Numbered from the stretch's first letter, positions 18,794-30,389 are shown. The stretch is 64,000 bases of DNA from Cyanophora paradoxa (GCA_004431415.1 QPMI01000603.1:62001-126000), one strand, 5' to 3'. A program made the numbers and translations. The notes: generated by a model not told the origin, from the letters alone.

Positions 18794-21700
18794 ATGGCCA
18801 GTCCAAGGCGCGCCGAAGCGGGCGCGCGGCCGCGGGCAGAAGAGGCCTGGCCATGGGCGGCCACGGGCGCAGATCCAGGGCGCGCGGCCGACGTGCAGCT
18901 GCTCGAGATTCCGAGCGGGGCGGGCCCTGGGCGGGACGCGGCGGGGGCGCCCTCCTACTTCGGGATCATGGTGGACATGCTGGCGAGCGCGACGCTCGAG
19001 GAGGGCTCCGCCGCCGTCCTGCGGGACATCGCCGGCGGCATCGAGGAGGTCGGGCCGGCGGCAGCCGCCCCCCCCCCCGCGGCCGCCCCCGCCCCCGTCA
19101 GCCCCCAGCCCGCGGCCGCGGCCGCTTCCGTCGGGCCCTTCACGCCCCAGCCCGTGTGTTCTGTGGCCCGTCGCCCTTCCATCTCGCTTCTTTCGGCCGA
19201 TCAGCGGGTCCCTCGCAGGCCCCGGTCCCCTACCTTTTCTCCGACGAGGAGGAGGCGGGGGCGGCGGAGGCGGCGCTCGGCGCGTGCGCCTCGAAGCTCG
19301 CGTCCAGCCTGCAAAGAGTCGACGAGAGGGGGCAGCTGCAAGCTTTGACGCCCCCGCGCCGGCCCCGCGGGCGCCCCCCCAAGTACATCAAGCTCCAGCA
19401 GCAGCTGCAGCTGCTGCAGCCGGCGGCGCCGCCTCCGACAAGCGCCGAGCTCGCCACCTCGCTCGCTCAGGCGCGTCTTTGAATTTTCCGCGGGGCACCG
19501 GTGCTCCGGTCCCTGAGCGGCACCCTCGCCGTCGTGCAGGCCCTCTCAGACGCCCGCCTGCTGGGCACACCCCTCTTCACCACCCCGGGGGGCCGCCTCC
19601 GTCTCCGCCGCATGTTTGCCACTCTCCGATTCGCCGGATACCCCCAGCTCGTGCACGACCCTCCACCCTTCACGACTTACCTTTTTTGCCCTCAAGGCCG
19701 CGACTTGCAGGCGAGGGGGGTACTGGAGGCGCTTGTGGCGGCGCTGCAGCAGTCCCCCTCCGGCTTCTGGACCCCTGCTGCGGCCGAAACACTCGTCGAC
19801 CATGCCACGGCCCTTTTTTTGGTAGCCCCCCGTGCCGACCCCCCCCCCCCCGCCCCCCCTACCTAGCTATAAGCCTCTCCCTGTAGGGCTCGGCCGTGGC
19901 GGCACCGTTACCTTGCCGCTCAAGCCTTCTTGACCTTCCTCTGATCACGAGCCATTTTTCAGGCGTGTACGGCGGAGGCCCCGCGGACGGCGCACGATCT
20001 GTTCGCGCTGGACTGGGAACTCTGCTCTCGCGTACGTCTACATATATATATACGTGTACCCCTGCGCGCTTCTTCCCCCCTCTCATCCTTGTGCACGGGC
20101 CGGGCCTCGCGCAGCTGTTGGGGAGGGTGCAGCTCCTTGGCGGAGAGCTGGGAGCGGGTCCGGGTACCCTGCGACCCAAGGCCCTCCTCTTCTGCGCTAC
20201 GGCGTTCAATTGGGTGCCGTCTGCCCCTCGCTCCATTCTCGCGAGGCAGCGGCGTCGACGTCGGCGCCCCTCACATGCGGCGGTCGCCCCCAGTTCGACA
20301 AGTCCGACGAGGCCTTCGGCATGTACTTCGAGGTCGGCGCCCTCCCGCTTCCCCTGCTCTCTTCGACCCCTCCGATCCGGCCCCCCCCCTTCTCTCTTCG
20401 AACTCGTCTCTTGGTGCACGGCAGGCGTGGGCGGAGCTCGTGCGGCGGCAGCTGACGCCGGGGCCCCTCGAGGCCGCCCTCGTCCCCGCCCTCGCCGACC
20501 TCCACTGCGCGTACCCCCTCAATTTGCAATTGAATCTCAACGACTGCTCGGCGATCTCACGCCCCCCGGCCCGCGCAGTTGCTTACCTGATGCCGGCAAT
20601 GGGGCACCACAGTGCGGCGCCCCTCGAGCTCTCCCTGGCAGGATTTGATCTGACGTTGCGGGCGGGGGTGCAGTCGCCTCGAAGGCGTACTCTCTGGGGG
20701 GCGACAGCGCGGTCGCCCGCTACACTCAATACCTCGTCCTCCACGTCCGCAGTGCGGCGCACCCCGCCCTCCGCCACCCACTGGGCCACCTCTCCCGGGA
20801 GTCCCCACACCCCTCTCTCCTCTCTTCCCCAACCGATCGCAAGGAGCCCATTCAATTTTTTTCAAGAGGCCTAGGGCAGCTCCGAGCGCCCCCGCCCCCC
20901 CCCCTCCCCTTTCCCCCCTCCCCCTCCCTCCCCCCCCCTCCCCCCCCGCCCGTCGAATTGGCCAAATCGAGGCGACTCGCGGTGTCCTCGGTGGTCGTGA
21001 GCTCAAGGGCGGCTAGCACTGATACGTTGCGGGCCTGCGCGCGCAGTCACGGCGCTGCGGGCGCGGAAGGAGATCGGCAAGGCGACGGCGCTCTCCCGCG
21101 AGGCGCTCGAGGTCGCCGAGGGCCTCGGGCCCGGCTACGCGTGCGCGAGCGCCCCTCGTCCCCCTCCCCTTCCCTCGGCGCCTCGCCGAGTGTCGACGTC
21201 GCGTCGGCCCCTCGCGGCTGTGCGCAGCCACGTGCTGGCGCGCATGCTCTCCATCCACGCCCAGGCTCGCCCCCCCGCTAGCGCTCCCGGCGCCGGTCGC
21301 GCGGGGCGCGCGGGCGCTCTTTGGGCCCCCGCCCACGCGTCTCCGACCGGTACCGTCGGACGCAGAACCTGCTCTTCGGGGGGCGGCTGCACGCGTCGAC
21401 CGCCGGCTGGCTGCGTGCCATACGCGCCCAGGTGGAGCTGGGCGACCCTTCGTTCGCAGACGTCGACTTCATCCCGCACCAGCTGGTGCGCCCCCCTCCC
21501 TCCAGGTCCCCCGGCGGCCCCCGTCATGAGGCGTACCGGCTGCACTAGTCTTCAATTGCAATCCCCGCCCCCCCCCCTCCCCCCCCCCCTCCCCCCCCCC
21601 CCCCTCCCCCCCTACACGACCCCTCTCCTCCCCCGCCACCCGGTTCCCTGGCCCCTTCCCTCCCGAGATCCCGCCAACTCTAGCTCTGTCTAATTATATA

Positions 21701-22520
21701 ACCCCCGCCCGGGTGCTGGGGTGCAGGTGTACGCGGCGAAGGCGCGGGTCTCGGCAGCCGCCCGCGCGAGGGGCCTCGCCCTCGTCGCCCGCCTCGCCGC
21801 CGTGCGTGCGCGTGCTCCGCCTTCGCTCTCCTGCTCCCTCCGGCCTGCTCCGCCTGCCTGACCGTGAGCCGGCACGCCCCGGCACGCGCTCGCAGAAGGC
21901 AGACCCGCGGGGCGAGGCGCCACTTGCCGCCCACGTGCACTTCCACCGCGCCGAGCACTTCCTCGAGATGGGCGCGCTTGGGCCCCGCCTCCCGCGCACG
22001 CCGCCGCGGCACTCTAGCCCCAACCGATGCCAATGGCTGATCTAAAGCAGCCGAGCGGGCCGCCCGATGGCGAGCGCCGGCCTCGCGCACGCGCTCCGCT
22101 GACGGGAGGCCCTGGCACGGGCGGGCGTGCGCAGGGCGGGCCGCTCAGGCGGCGGAGCACTACGAGGCGGCGCTGGCGATCTACAGGGGCCGCTTCGCCT
22201 GCCACTTCCCTCCCGAGCACCCGCGCGTCCTCCGCATCGCCCGCGCCCTCGCCGAGATCCGCGGCCACATGGCGGGAAACTCCTCCGCGGGGCAGGGGCA
22301 GGGCCACGCTGCCCCCGCGGAGCCTCGGCTGGCCCCCGGCCCCTCTAGATCTCTCTTCACCCGCCTGCTCTCGCGCTCCCGCGGCGGGGCCGCATCCGAC
22401 GCGGGCCAGCCGCAGCTTCCATCGCGGCCGGCCCCGGCTGCAAGAGTTCCCGAACGCACAGCGGGCGCCCTCGAGCTCCACGAGCTAGAACCGGCAGCTG
22501 AAGCTCATAATTATAATTAG
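18794..22520 (+). CDS. AT-hook protein with C-terminal TPR-like helices, multi-exon
   Basis: Exon 1, 18794-19153, starts MASPRRAEAG and ends in a Pro/Ala-rich linker. Exon 2, 19219-~19470, holds an acidic patch and then an AT-hook, PRRPRGRPPKYIKLQQQ, followed by a Gln-rich helix. Further exons: ~19510-19821 (LSDARLLGTPLFTTPGG); 19963-20031; 20115-20213; 20294-20332; 20425-~20670; 20685-~20801; ~21045-21140 (ATALSREALEVAEGLGPGYA); ~21225-21270; ~21360-21485; 21727-21801; 21896-~21978; 22149-22520, ending TAG. The last exons look like TPR helices (AAEHYEAALAIYRGRF). The core (HDLFALDWELCSR, FDKSDEAFGMYFE) is unrecognised. An AT-hook suggests binding to AT-rich DNA in the nucleus, and TPRs suggest protein contacts; both are inference. 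The exon 2/3 joint keeps a stop codon near 19480 unless a short non-canonical intron is removed. Confidence 0.65.
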
Positions 22521-22735
22521 TCCCCCGGTCCCTCCTTCTTTGCCCGGCTGCTGTCGCGGTCGACGTCCCGGGGCGGGACCGGGGCCGCATCCGACGCAGG
22601 CCAGCCGGAACTGCCCTCGTGGCCGGTCCCAGTTGCAGGAGGTCCCGGTCCCGTATACGTAGCGGATGCCCTCGAGCTCTCCAATCTAGAACCAGCAGCT
22701 CACGATCGGGGGCCGCTACTTCGGGCTTTGAGCCC
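22367..22735 (+). repeat. Tandem duplication of the gene's 3' end
   Basis: The final coding stretch (about 22367-22500) is repeated, diverged, at about 22549-22712. Both contain GGGGCCGCATCCGACGC, GGCCAGCCG, a CCGGCCCC/CCGGTCCC block, GCCCTCGAGCTC and CTAGAACC. The second copy lies after the stop codon and would act as 3' UTR. Confidence 0.75.
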
Positions 22736-23498
22736 AGTCTAGTTGAGTGAAATCCCGCCCTATAGCTGTAGCTATAGGGCGGCATCTGAGATCCTATAGC
22801 GATTCCCTCACTCTACAGCTTGACGTGATGATCAATGCCGCAGTACTAGTGCGGCACCTGCCATACCAATCCGGAAGAAATTCTAGCGGGGCACAGTGAG
22901 CGACTGGCGCAGAAGCGAGCACGTCTGAAGTGCATTCTAGATCAGGCGAGATCGAGGATAATTTAACTTCCGCGCGAAAGCCGCTCTATGCAAAAGTCGG
23001 CGCTCTCCGGGGCCGCGCCCCGGCCCCCTCTTCAGCCCTCGACAGCCCAAGGCAGCTCAAGGCCCGCCCAGGCCCCCCCGCTCCCCCCAACTGCCCTTCC
23101 CGGGACTCGAACGTTGGGGCAATAAGATCTAGACGCCGGCCGGGCGCACTGCTAGCTCGGCTAGCCCGCCGCGAAACTGGCCGGTTCCTCTTCGAATTCG
23201 TGTGGCCCTAGCTGCAGGAAAATCTCGTACCACATCCGCGCGATAGTGAACATCAAATATGTATTAAGAGGCATCCTATCGCATACTAAACGCTTCACTT
23301 CTGCGCCAATCGCTTCTCCCAAGTTTATTAAGCCAAATCGTCCAGAAGATCTACATCTTTGCTTCTCGAAATCGAATTCGAATCATCTTTTCCTCGAGCT
23401 CTCCTTCATTCAGCCTTCATTCGATTCAGTGATTTAGTTCGACCATGCATATATATGCTCGGGTCGGCCGCGGGGCAGGGGGAGGCCTAGGGGTACGG

Positions 23499-23501
23499 TG
23501 T

Positions 23502-23532
<31 letters not shown>

Positions 23533-23536
23533 GGGG
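23499..23536. repeat. (GT)n-G(21) microsatellite
   Basis: Eight or so GT dinucleotides run directly into 21 G residues, on the plus strand inside the inverted-repeat element. Confidence 0.95.
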
Positions 23537-23945
23537 CGTTACGTACGTATGGGCGCACAAGATAGCTGTAGGGGCCGCCCGGCCCGGCGTACACGTACAC
23601 ACTCGTATGGACTCTCCGGGAGTACCACGGACCGGAAACACGGCGGACGTGCATGCATATGGGCCGGGGAAAAGGAGCTCGAGAATTTTGAAGTTCCGAT
23701 TTTTTTTGGTGAAATACCGGCCACAGCCTCTAGTCTACTCCAGCACTGTGGGGGCGTATACAGGCAAGGTGGCCCTTAGGTGGGGCATGATCGATCGGAA
23801 TTATGTGGAACGGGCGGGATTCGAAGGCGTGATTCCGAGGATCTGGATCGATCTAGCTATAACTATATAGAGCCGACGTAACTGCAGCTGAGGCATGCGC
23901 ACGTGCACTTGAACTGCGGCGCTTAATTATATAAACATCCCACGG

Positions 23946-23985
23946 CTCGGTTCGACCGCTGATCGCTCGGTTCGACCGCTGATCG
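23946..23985. repeat. 20-bp tandem repeat, two copies
   Basis: CTCGGTTCGACCGCTGATCG occurs twice in a row immediately before the right arm of the inverted-repeat element. Confidence 0.9.
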
Positions 23986-24242
23986 CCAGCGTTCGAGTCC
24001 CGGGAAGGGCAGTTGGGGGGAGCGGGGGGGCCTGGGCGGGCCTTGAGCTGCCTTGCGCTGTCGAGGGCTGAAGAGGGGGCCGGGGCGCAGCGACCCCCGA
24101 GGCCAACTTCTGCACGGCGAGACATTGGCGCGAAACCCAAAATTTCCCTGCTCTAGATTGCTCTAAACTGCACTTCAGACGTGCTCAGTTTCGCGCCAAT
24201 CGTTCGCTGTGCTCCGCTAGAATTTCGGCTGGACATGTATGG

Positions 24243-25322
24243 CGTTTTGTCCTCCGGGATCCCCCAGTTTCAGGATTTGAGAGAGCGCGAATGCGTTCGG
24301 GAGTGTTGGCAGAATGATCATGATCATGTAACTTAGTAAACTGTTAATAATATGCATTCGAAAGATGATGCTATCGACAAGCTCAAGGCCGGGAAGCCTG
24401 GCGAGCAAGATCTGGCGCGACGTCGACGGGCCCGCTTCTCGAAGCCCTACGGCCGGCGAGCGAGCCGCTGAGCGCGAGCGATCTACCTGCGGGCAGTTCG
24501 ATCAGAGCTCGTCGACGTCGACGTCGGCACTAAACGCAGGGCGTGCCGCGGGCGCAGTAGTATATATATATATATATATATTTGTCGTATATATCCAGCT
24601 ATGGAGCAAATAGCATAGTCAAGATACATAGATCTAGATCTAGACCGCCGCCGGCGCCGGGCGTCAATCTGAATCGGACCTCATGCATCAATTCCAACAT
24701 TATGGCCATGGCGGAATTCTAGCCTAGTATACGTAGATCACCTCCGGATCCTTTGCCGCGCGCCGCGCGCCCCGGCGCGGCCCGCCTAGGCCTCCCGGCT
24801 CCGCCGCCCTAGGGGGTCGCCCCACTGCCCCGCCCCAACGCCCTAGGCCAGGCCCGGCCCGCCGTCCCCCCGCCGTCGTTTGTACCCGCCGTGTCCGCCC
24901 CCCCCTCCCCCCCCTCCGGACCCCCCCCCCCCCCCTATAGCTAGAGCTTCATGATCACCCGCCTGGCCCGTGGCCGTCCGTCGGACAACCGCATGCACGC
25001 TCGTGCAGATCTCTCACATGTATTACTAGCTTGGATCGATGGCATTCGGTGCGCTGCGCGAACCTTTGAACCACTTGCGAATTATAATTACTCAATTGAT
25101 TGGCCGGGTCACCGGGTCCGCCCGCTGCACTGTGGCACCTCCCGCCCCGGCAAGCCGCACCGCCGCCCGCCGCTCTAGATCTTGACCTTCGAGGCTTCGA
25201 GGCATCCGATCAGATGGGCGCCTCTATATCTGCTCCGCTCCAAATGTAACGCTGTCGATGTGCATGTATTCTGCAGAAAGACCGAAAAATTGCCACACTG
25301 TCGCGCAACTGACGCCCGGCGA
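24243..25322. other. Unassigned region with TA and C-rich tracts
   Basis: Contains a (TA)n run at 24561-24581 and a C-rich tract at about 24860-24935. No coding sequence I can support on either strand. Confidence 0.45.
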
Positions 25323-25691
25323 GCCGAGCAGCCGCCCGCCGCCCTCGGCCCACCGCCCACCGGGTGACGCTGACTCGCGTGCGCCCGGCGAGCCGCGCCC
25401 CCCAGAACTGCCGGCGTGATATCGATCATCATGAGTGCATTAAAGATCATCGTGTCCCTAAATTCAAAAACGATTGACACACATTCGAAGCTCAAGACAC
25501 TATGACACTACTAGGCTATCCCGCTGATGATCATGATCAGGCAGCTGCAGCTGCAGGCAAACACGTCAATTCGCGCCCGCGAACTTGTCTGCAGCAGCGA
25601 GCGACCACATAAATGCACGGGATGGTGTAAATCAAGTACGTGTGTGTGTGTGTGCTCACCGCGCGGCCCATGGCCAGCGGCAGCAGCCAGA

Positions 25692-26259
25692 CTAGAGGGC
25701 GATCGTCTCAGCCTCCAGAGCCTCCAGTTGGGCATCCGTCTGCGCATCACAGCAGCTCGATCAGCTCAAGCTTTAATGGATTCGAGCGTGTATGCTGATC
25801 ATGAGGGCACAGCGGACGGACCGTGATCTCGAGCTCGGCCGCCTCCTCATCCTCGAAGGCTGAGATCTCCTCCTCCGCCATCTGTCACGGCATTCAGATT
25901 CCGAAGTTCAGCAACACGAGCATCGGATGGATTTGGTCGAAATTTAATTTCCACGTTGTCTGATACACAACCCGCATGCGCACCTGCATATCAGCGTCGA
26001 CCTGCACGTTGTAACACACGGGAGTGTCGCCGGATTGTCCAGCCTTCCAGTTGATGGACTTGCCGCCGGTGCCCCTGCACGCGTTTTTGCCGGCTTCAGT
26101 GTCGTTCGCCATGTCCATAAACCAGGTGCCCCCGCAGTTCGAAGCAGTATGGCAGGTGTAGGCTGCAGAATGCGTCAATTGCAACGTACTCGAGCTCGCG
26201 GCGAGAAAAAGCCTTGAGAACGCACATGTTTTCAAATTAGCCACGTTGCCCATTTTCAC
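25692..26259 (-). CDS. Small Cys-rich/acidic protein, three exons (copy 1)
   Basis: Exon 1 (26259-25984) begins MKMGNVANLK and holds a Cys-containing domain: YTCHTASNCGGTWFMDMAND, then GKNACRGTGGKSINW and DTPVCYNVQVDADMQ. The 102-bp intron runs GTGCGC to GACAG. Exon 2 (25881-25822, 60 bp) is acidic: MAEEEISAFEDEEAAELEIT. Intron 2 runs GTCCGT to GCGCAG. Exon 3 (25739-25692, 48 bp) reads TDAQLEALEAETIAL-stop. The spliced product is about 125 residues with four cysteines in the middle domain. All junctions are in phase 0, and paralogues share intron 2. An additional intron in exon 1 (acceptor CTGCAG before CCTACACC) is possible, in which case the N-terminus would change. I do not recognise the family. 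A secreted or membrane role is possible because of the hydrophobic FSRLFLAASSS stretch, but this is weak. Confidence 0.65.
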
Positions 26260-26279
26260 CGAGGTTAGCGAGTATCTGA

Positions 26280-26640
26280 GGAAAACCAGTTAGGATCAAG
26301 ATGCATACATGATCGCATTGTAAACTCATCGATCGCAGATATCTGTTAACGGTATCTCCTCAGCAGGAGCGCACCTCAGCCTCAGAAACTGAACTTCGGA
26401 AGAGCGGAATGCGGGGGACTTCGCAGGCGAATGCCTTTTATACGCCGCTAGAGAGAGTGAGATTTAGAGCTCGAGACACTGTGACACTCACTCAGTCAGG
26501 ACTACTCTCAATCGGTATTCATTTCGAAAGAACAGGGATCGGACACTGCAGTTGCACAACTTGCACTGCCCCTGTTGGAGGGGAAGGACCTCGAACCGTT
26601 GAGCAGGAAAGGCGAGCCTCCTCGAAGCCGGCGCCAGTCC
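26280..26640. other. Region upstream of the small minus-strand gene
   Basis: Probable promoter side of the gene at 25692-26259. It is mostly moderate in GC and includes TTTTATACGCC at about 26436, which could be read as a TATA-like element only in the plus orientation. Nothing decisive is visible. The block is identical in copy 2 up to the insertion point. Confidence 0.3.
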
Positions 26641-26679
26641 GCCGCCACTGGGCCACTGGCCCGCCAGCCGGGACTGATC

Positions 26680-27050
26680 ATGATCCGGCGCCGGCCCGGC
26701 GGGCCGCGGCGGCTCCCGGGAGTACCCTTAAAAAGCTTAAGGGCGCGCGTTTCCGCGGGGGGTCGAAACATTTTTCATGTTGCGAAAAACAATTCGGGTA
26801 TTTTTCATGTGCCGGCCGGCGCCCGGCGGTTGGAACCTATTTTTCATCCCTCCCCTCCGGAGTCCGGAGCCCGGGCCCCGCCGGGCCGGGCCCCGGGTTC
26901 CGGCAACTTCCGGGGCCCCCCGGCCCGGGCCTCCGGCGCCTCCGAGGCGGCCGCGGCCCCGGCGGCCCGGGCCGCCGCCGGCCCGGCGGCGCCCGCCGGG
27001 CCGGGGCCTGGCCCGCTCGGGGCCCGTGGCCGGGCCGGGCCGCTAACGTA
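26680..27050. repeat. Extremely GC-rich GGCC-word segment with hairpin
   Basis: Dominated by GGGCC/GGCCC/CCGG words. A hairpin CCCTTAAAAAGCTTAAGGG sits near its start, at about 26725. Arg/Pro/Gly-rich ORFs on all frames are compositional. The copy at 34620-34970 differs by short indels of GGCC-type units, showing instability. Confidence 0.7.
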
Positions 27051-27292
27051 GTACCAATTGCAATGCCTACCATCGAGCATCGCCACGTGCACAGCCTACC
27101 ACTGGGGTGGCACTGGCTACCAGTAGGCTGGGCCTGGCTGGCAGTAGCCTGGCTAGGCGCCGGCCAGCCTGGCAGATTTCGGGCTGGATTTTCGGCGCAT
27201 TTACGTTAATTTGGTACCGCTTCAATTAAGTGACCGCGGTAATTTATAGTGCCCTATGTATGGTCCTTGGCCTGGCTGCGGAGGCTACGGTA

Positions 27293-27713
27293 CCGGATAA
27301 CAGAATATTAATATTAGTGCACGCATAATATCAATGCGTCCCCAATTTCATGCGTTTTCTGCCGTCAAAATGCATTAATATAATTTGGGGGGGGGTGGGC
27401 ATTAATAACAGAACGCTAAAAGAAACTGCAGTCAGTAGAACTCAGTGCGGCAGTGCCCCCCTCATGCAGGCGAGGAAGAAAAAACGCATTAATTTGGGGC
27501 GCATAATTACTAATTTGTTTTTGTGAATAACCGGCCACAGACTCAAGACACCAGCACTGCGGGGGCTGCCCAGGGGGCACAGGGACAAAAACTAAGACAA
27601 GAGGACAAAAAAACCCAGCCATATTCGCGATCGGGTCCGGGTCGAAATAAGCATTAAATATTCCAGCCCCCGCGGTGCTGGTAACAGGCTCTTACTTACA
27701 GCTGGTACGTGTC
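27293..27713. mobile_element. MITE-like element, truncated copy
   Basis: Left end CCGGATAACAGAATATTA at 27293 matches the ends of the 17.3- and 34.1-kb elements. The internal ATGCGTTTT-CTGCCGTC-AAAATGCAT fold-back follows at about 27350. The right end is missing because the sequence switches at 27713 into the copied gene fragment; the longer counterpart is at 35213. Confidence 0.6.
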
Positions 27714-29313
27714 AGCTGCTGCAGCCGGCGGCGCCGCCTCCGACAAGCGCCGAGCTCGCCACCTCGCTCGCTCAGGCGCGTCTTTGAATTTTCCGCGGGG
27801 CACCGGTGCTCCGGTCCCTGAGCGGCACCCTCGCCGTCGACGTCGTGCAGGCCCTCTCAGACGCCCGCCTGCTGGGCACACCCCTCTTCACCACCCCGGG
27901 GGGCCGCCTCCGTCTCCGCCGCATGTTTGCCACTCTAGCCCTCCGATTCGCCGGATACCCCCAGCTCGTGCACGACCCTCCACCCTTCACGACTTACCTT
28001 TTTTGCCCTCAAGGCCGCGACTTGCAGGCGAGGGGGGTACTGGAGGCGCTTGTGGCGGCGCTGCAGCAGTCCCCCTCCGGCTTCTGGACCCCCGCCGCGG
28101 CCGAAACACTCGTCGACCATGCCACCGGCCTCTTCCTGGTAGCCCCCTCCCCCTGCCCCCCCCCCCCCCCCCCCCCTCCTCCACCCTCCCCCATGGCCAA
28201 TCCTTCCGCATCAGCCCCTCGCCGTTCGAGCCGTTCGACCCTTCGCCCGTCCTCTTACTCGAGCCATTTTTCAGGCGGGTACGGCGGAGGCCCCGCGGAC
28301 GGCGCACGATCTGTTCGCTCTCGACTGGGATCTCTGCTCCCGAGTGCGTTAACTTATACGTGTCCCCTGCACGCCTCTTGTCCTCCTCACCCTGGCCCAT
28401 GGGCCTCGGGCAGCTGCTGGCCATGGGGAGGGTGCAGCTCCTGGGCGGGGAGCTGGGGGCGGGTCCTGGTACCCTGCGACCCAAGGCCCTGCTCTTGTGC
28501 GCGACGGTCTTCAACTGGGTGCAGTCTGCCCGTCGATGCCGTCCCATTGTTCTGAGGCGACGTTGGCATTGGCGCCCCTGACACCGGGCGGGGGCCCCCA
28601 GTTTGACAAGTCCGACGAGGCCTTCGGCATGTACTTCGAGGTCGGCGCCCTCCCGCTGCCCCTGCTCTCTTCGACCCCTCCCATCCGGCCTCCCCCTTCT
28701 TTCTTCGAACTCGTCTCTTGGTGCACGGCAGGCCTAGGCGTGGGCGGAGCTCGTGCGGCGGCAGCTGACGCCGGGGCCCCTCGAGGCCGCCCTCGTCCCC
28801 GCCCTCGCCGACCTCCACTGCGCGTACCCCCTCAATTTTCAATTGAATCTCAACGACTGCTCGGCGATCTCACGCCCCCCGGCCCGCGCAGTTGCTTACC
28901 TGATGCCGGCAATGGGGCACCACAGTGCGGCGCCCCTCGAGCTCTCCCTGGCAGGATTTCATCTGACGTTGCGGGCGGGGGCGCAGTCGCCTCGAAGGCG
29001 TACTCTCTGGGGGGCGACAGCGTGGCCGCCCGCTACACTCAATACCTCGTCCTCCACGTCCGCAGTGCGGCGCACCCCGCCCTCCGCCACCCACTGGGCC
29101 ACCTCTCCCGGGAGTCCCCACACCCCTCTCTCCTCTTCCCCAACCGATCGCGAGGATCCCATTGAATTTCTTCCAAGAGGCCTAGGGCAGCTCCGAGCGC
29201 CCCCGCCCCCCCCCCTTTCCCCCCCCCCCCCCCTCCCCCCCCGCCCGTCGAATTGGCCAAATCGAGGCGACTCGCGGTGTCCTCGGGTGGTCGTGAGCTC
29301 AAGGGCGGCTAGC
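27713..29313 (+). pseudogene. Truncated copy of the AT-hook/TPR gene
   Basis: Copies 19408-21018, that is, from the Gln-rich helix just after the AT-hook through the exon ending HPLGHLSRE and beyond. It lacks the start, the AT-hook and the TPR exons. Exons correspond one to one, for example HDLFALDWDLCSR and FDKSDEAFGMYFE. Two 6-bp differences in the LSDARLLGT exon (giving LAVDVVQ and ATLALRF) keep the frame, and several substitutions are conservative. Splice signals are preserved (CTG|GTAGCC, CGA|GTGCGT). Without a start or end it is classed as a pseudogene, but it may be newly formed or the older form of the sequence. Confidence 0.75.
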
Positions 29314-30127
29314 GCTGTTATATGATCATGATCACTGCTACTCAGATCATGCCATATGCATGATGCATGCGCATCAGTGCGCACTGCCGCGAGTGCGCAT
29401 GCACTGCGGCACTGCGGGCCTAGGTCGACGTCCCGATCACAGATCTAGATCTGGCCCAGCTGCAGTCACACACTGAGTGCCCCAGTGGATCATCGGACTC
29501 CGGGATCGGATCATCATGGCAGCTGCAGTGGCATCGAATCTAGCGCAGTAGATCGATATCCCGCGAGCGCCCGGCGCGCGGCCGCGGGTGCACGCGCTGC
29601 ATTAAAGTGCGTGGCGCGCGCGCAATCGATGGGAGCGTCCCCGTCGATGCCGCGATTGTCTCCCGCGCCGCCGGCGCCGCGCACGACGGGTGTTCCAGAT
29701 CTAGAGGCCATCGCGAGCTCGAGCACTTCGGACTCGCCGGCATGGCCAGCTACGCATGCCAGTGAATGCACAGCCCCGACTTCGCCACGTGCACGGCCGC
29801 GGAGCCGGCCGGAGCCCGCGTTGGCGCCGGCCCCCGCGGTCGCGGCCATCTGCAGCGCTATAGCTATAGCTAGCGATGGTCCCTTCAAGCTGCGGCCGGC
29901 GGCGGCACTCAATGGCCACGATCAGCTCAAACCGCGCTCGCCTCGCGATCGCCATGAAGCATGTTTGCAAACGTCCACTGCGAGCGCTGCCTCCGGATCC
30001 GCGCCCTTTCCGCGGCCGGCCGCGGTCCCCAGAGCCCCCACTGGCGGGCTAGAGGTCCGTCTGGGCCCGCCCGCGCGCGGCCGACGACCCCGGCCGGCGC
30101 GCTCGGCCCGACGCCCAATCAATATTG

Positions 30128-30166
30128 CAAGGGGGGAAAAGAAGACCGAAGGTCTTCTCCCCCTTG
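30128..30166. terminator. Hairpin AGAAGACC-GAA-GGTCTTCT with G/C extension
   Basis: The 8-bp stem AGAAGACC/GGTCTTCT (30140-30147, 30151-30158) with a 3-base loop continues, after an A-bulge, into AAGGGGG/CCCCCTT. It is listed as a structured element. A terminator role is only a guess and is not expected for a nuclear Pol II gene. Confidence 0.35.
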
Positions 30167-30389
30167 CTTCCCATTCCCTCGCTTCAGCCAAAATTTCTTC
30201 TATGAGGCCGTTTTCGAGGTCCAGTTTGCAACGTGGGAAAAAAATGGGTCGAAATTGGGTTGCGCCACGTGTTTGTCGCTGCGGGCCTGCGGCCGTCCAT
30301 GCAAAAAGCGGTTTTCGAGGGCGAAGACCAGTTTTCGTCGCCTTGACGCCTGGAAACCAACTTCTCTCTCATTCCGGTCTTCGAATTCC

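Larger units (their letters stand above)
22861..24242. mobile_element. Element bounded by ~250-bp inverted repeats
   Basis: The left arm (22861-23113) and right arm (23990-24242) are reverse complements over about 250 bp. The inner ~99 bp (23015-23113 versus 23990-24088) are nearly identical. The outer part is more diverged but still clear, for example GAAATTCTAGCGG at 22878 against CCGCTAGAATTTC ending at 24224. The interior (23114-23989) has no supported ORF and carries a GT/G microsatellite. The outer tips match as CCATAC/GTATGG. No target-site duplication is obvious. This is a fold-back or TIR-type non-autonomous element, or an inverted duplication. Confidence 0.7.
25323..27713. repeat. 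2.4-kb duplicated block, copy 1 (uninterrupted)
   Basis: Matches 31971-35643 at an initial offset of 6648 bp, with very few changes. It contains the three-exon minus-strand gene at 25692-26259, a very GC-rich segment at 26680-27050 and the start of a MITE-like element. At 27713 it passes directly into a copied fragment of the AT-hook/TPR gene, whereas copy 2 continues in unique sequence. Confidence 0.95.

Noticed and set aside
23980-24010. tRNA or tRNA-derived SINE suggested by GTTCGAGTCC
   Set aside because: The bases on either side do not form a T-stem, and there is no A box, anticodon arm or acceptor stem at the right distance.
25894-26259. A two-exon reading in which the 121-codon ORF ends in LVLLNFGI
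   Set aside because: The second copy has a stop earlier in this extension, and the extension has good GTGCGC and GACAG splice sites leading in phase to the conserved acidic exon.
26575-27051. ORFs of 80-160 codons in the GC-rich part of the duplicated block
   Set aside because: Pro/Gly/Ala/Arg composition in all frames, and copy 2 differs by frame-changing GGCC-unit indels.
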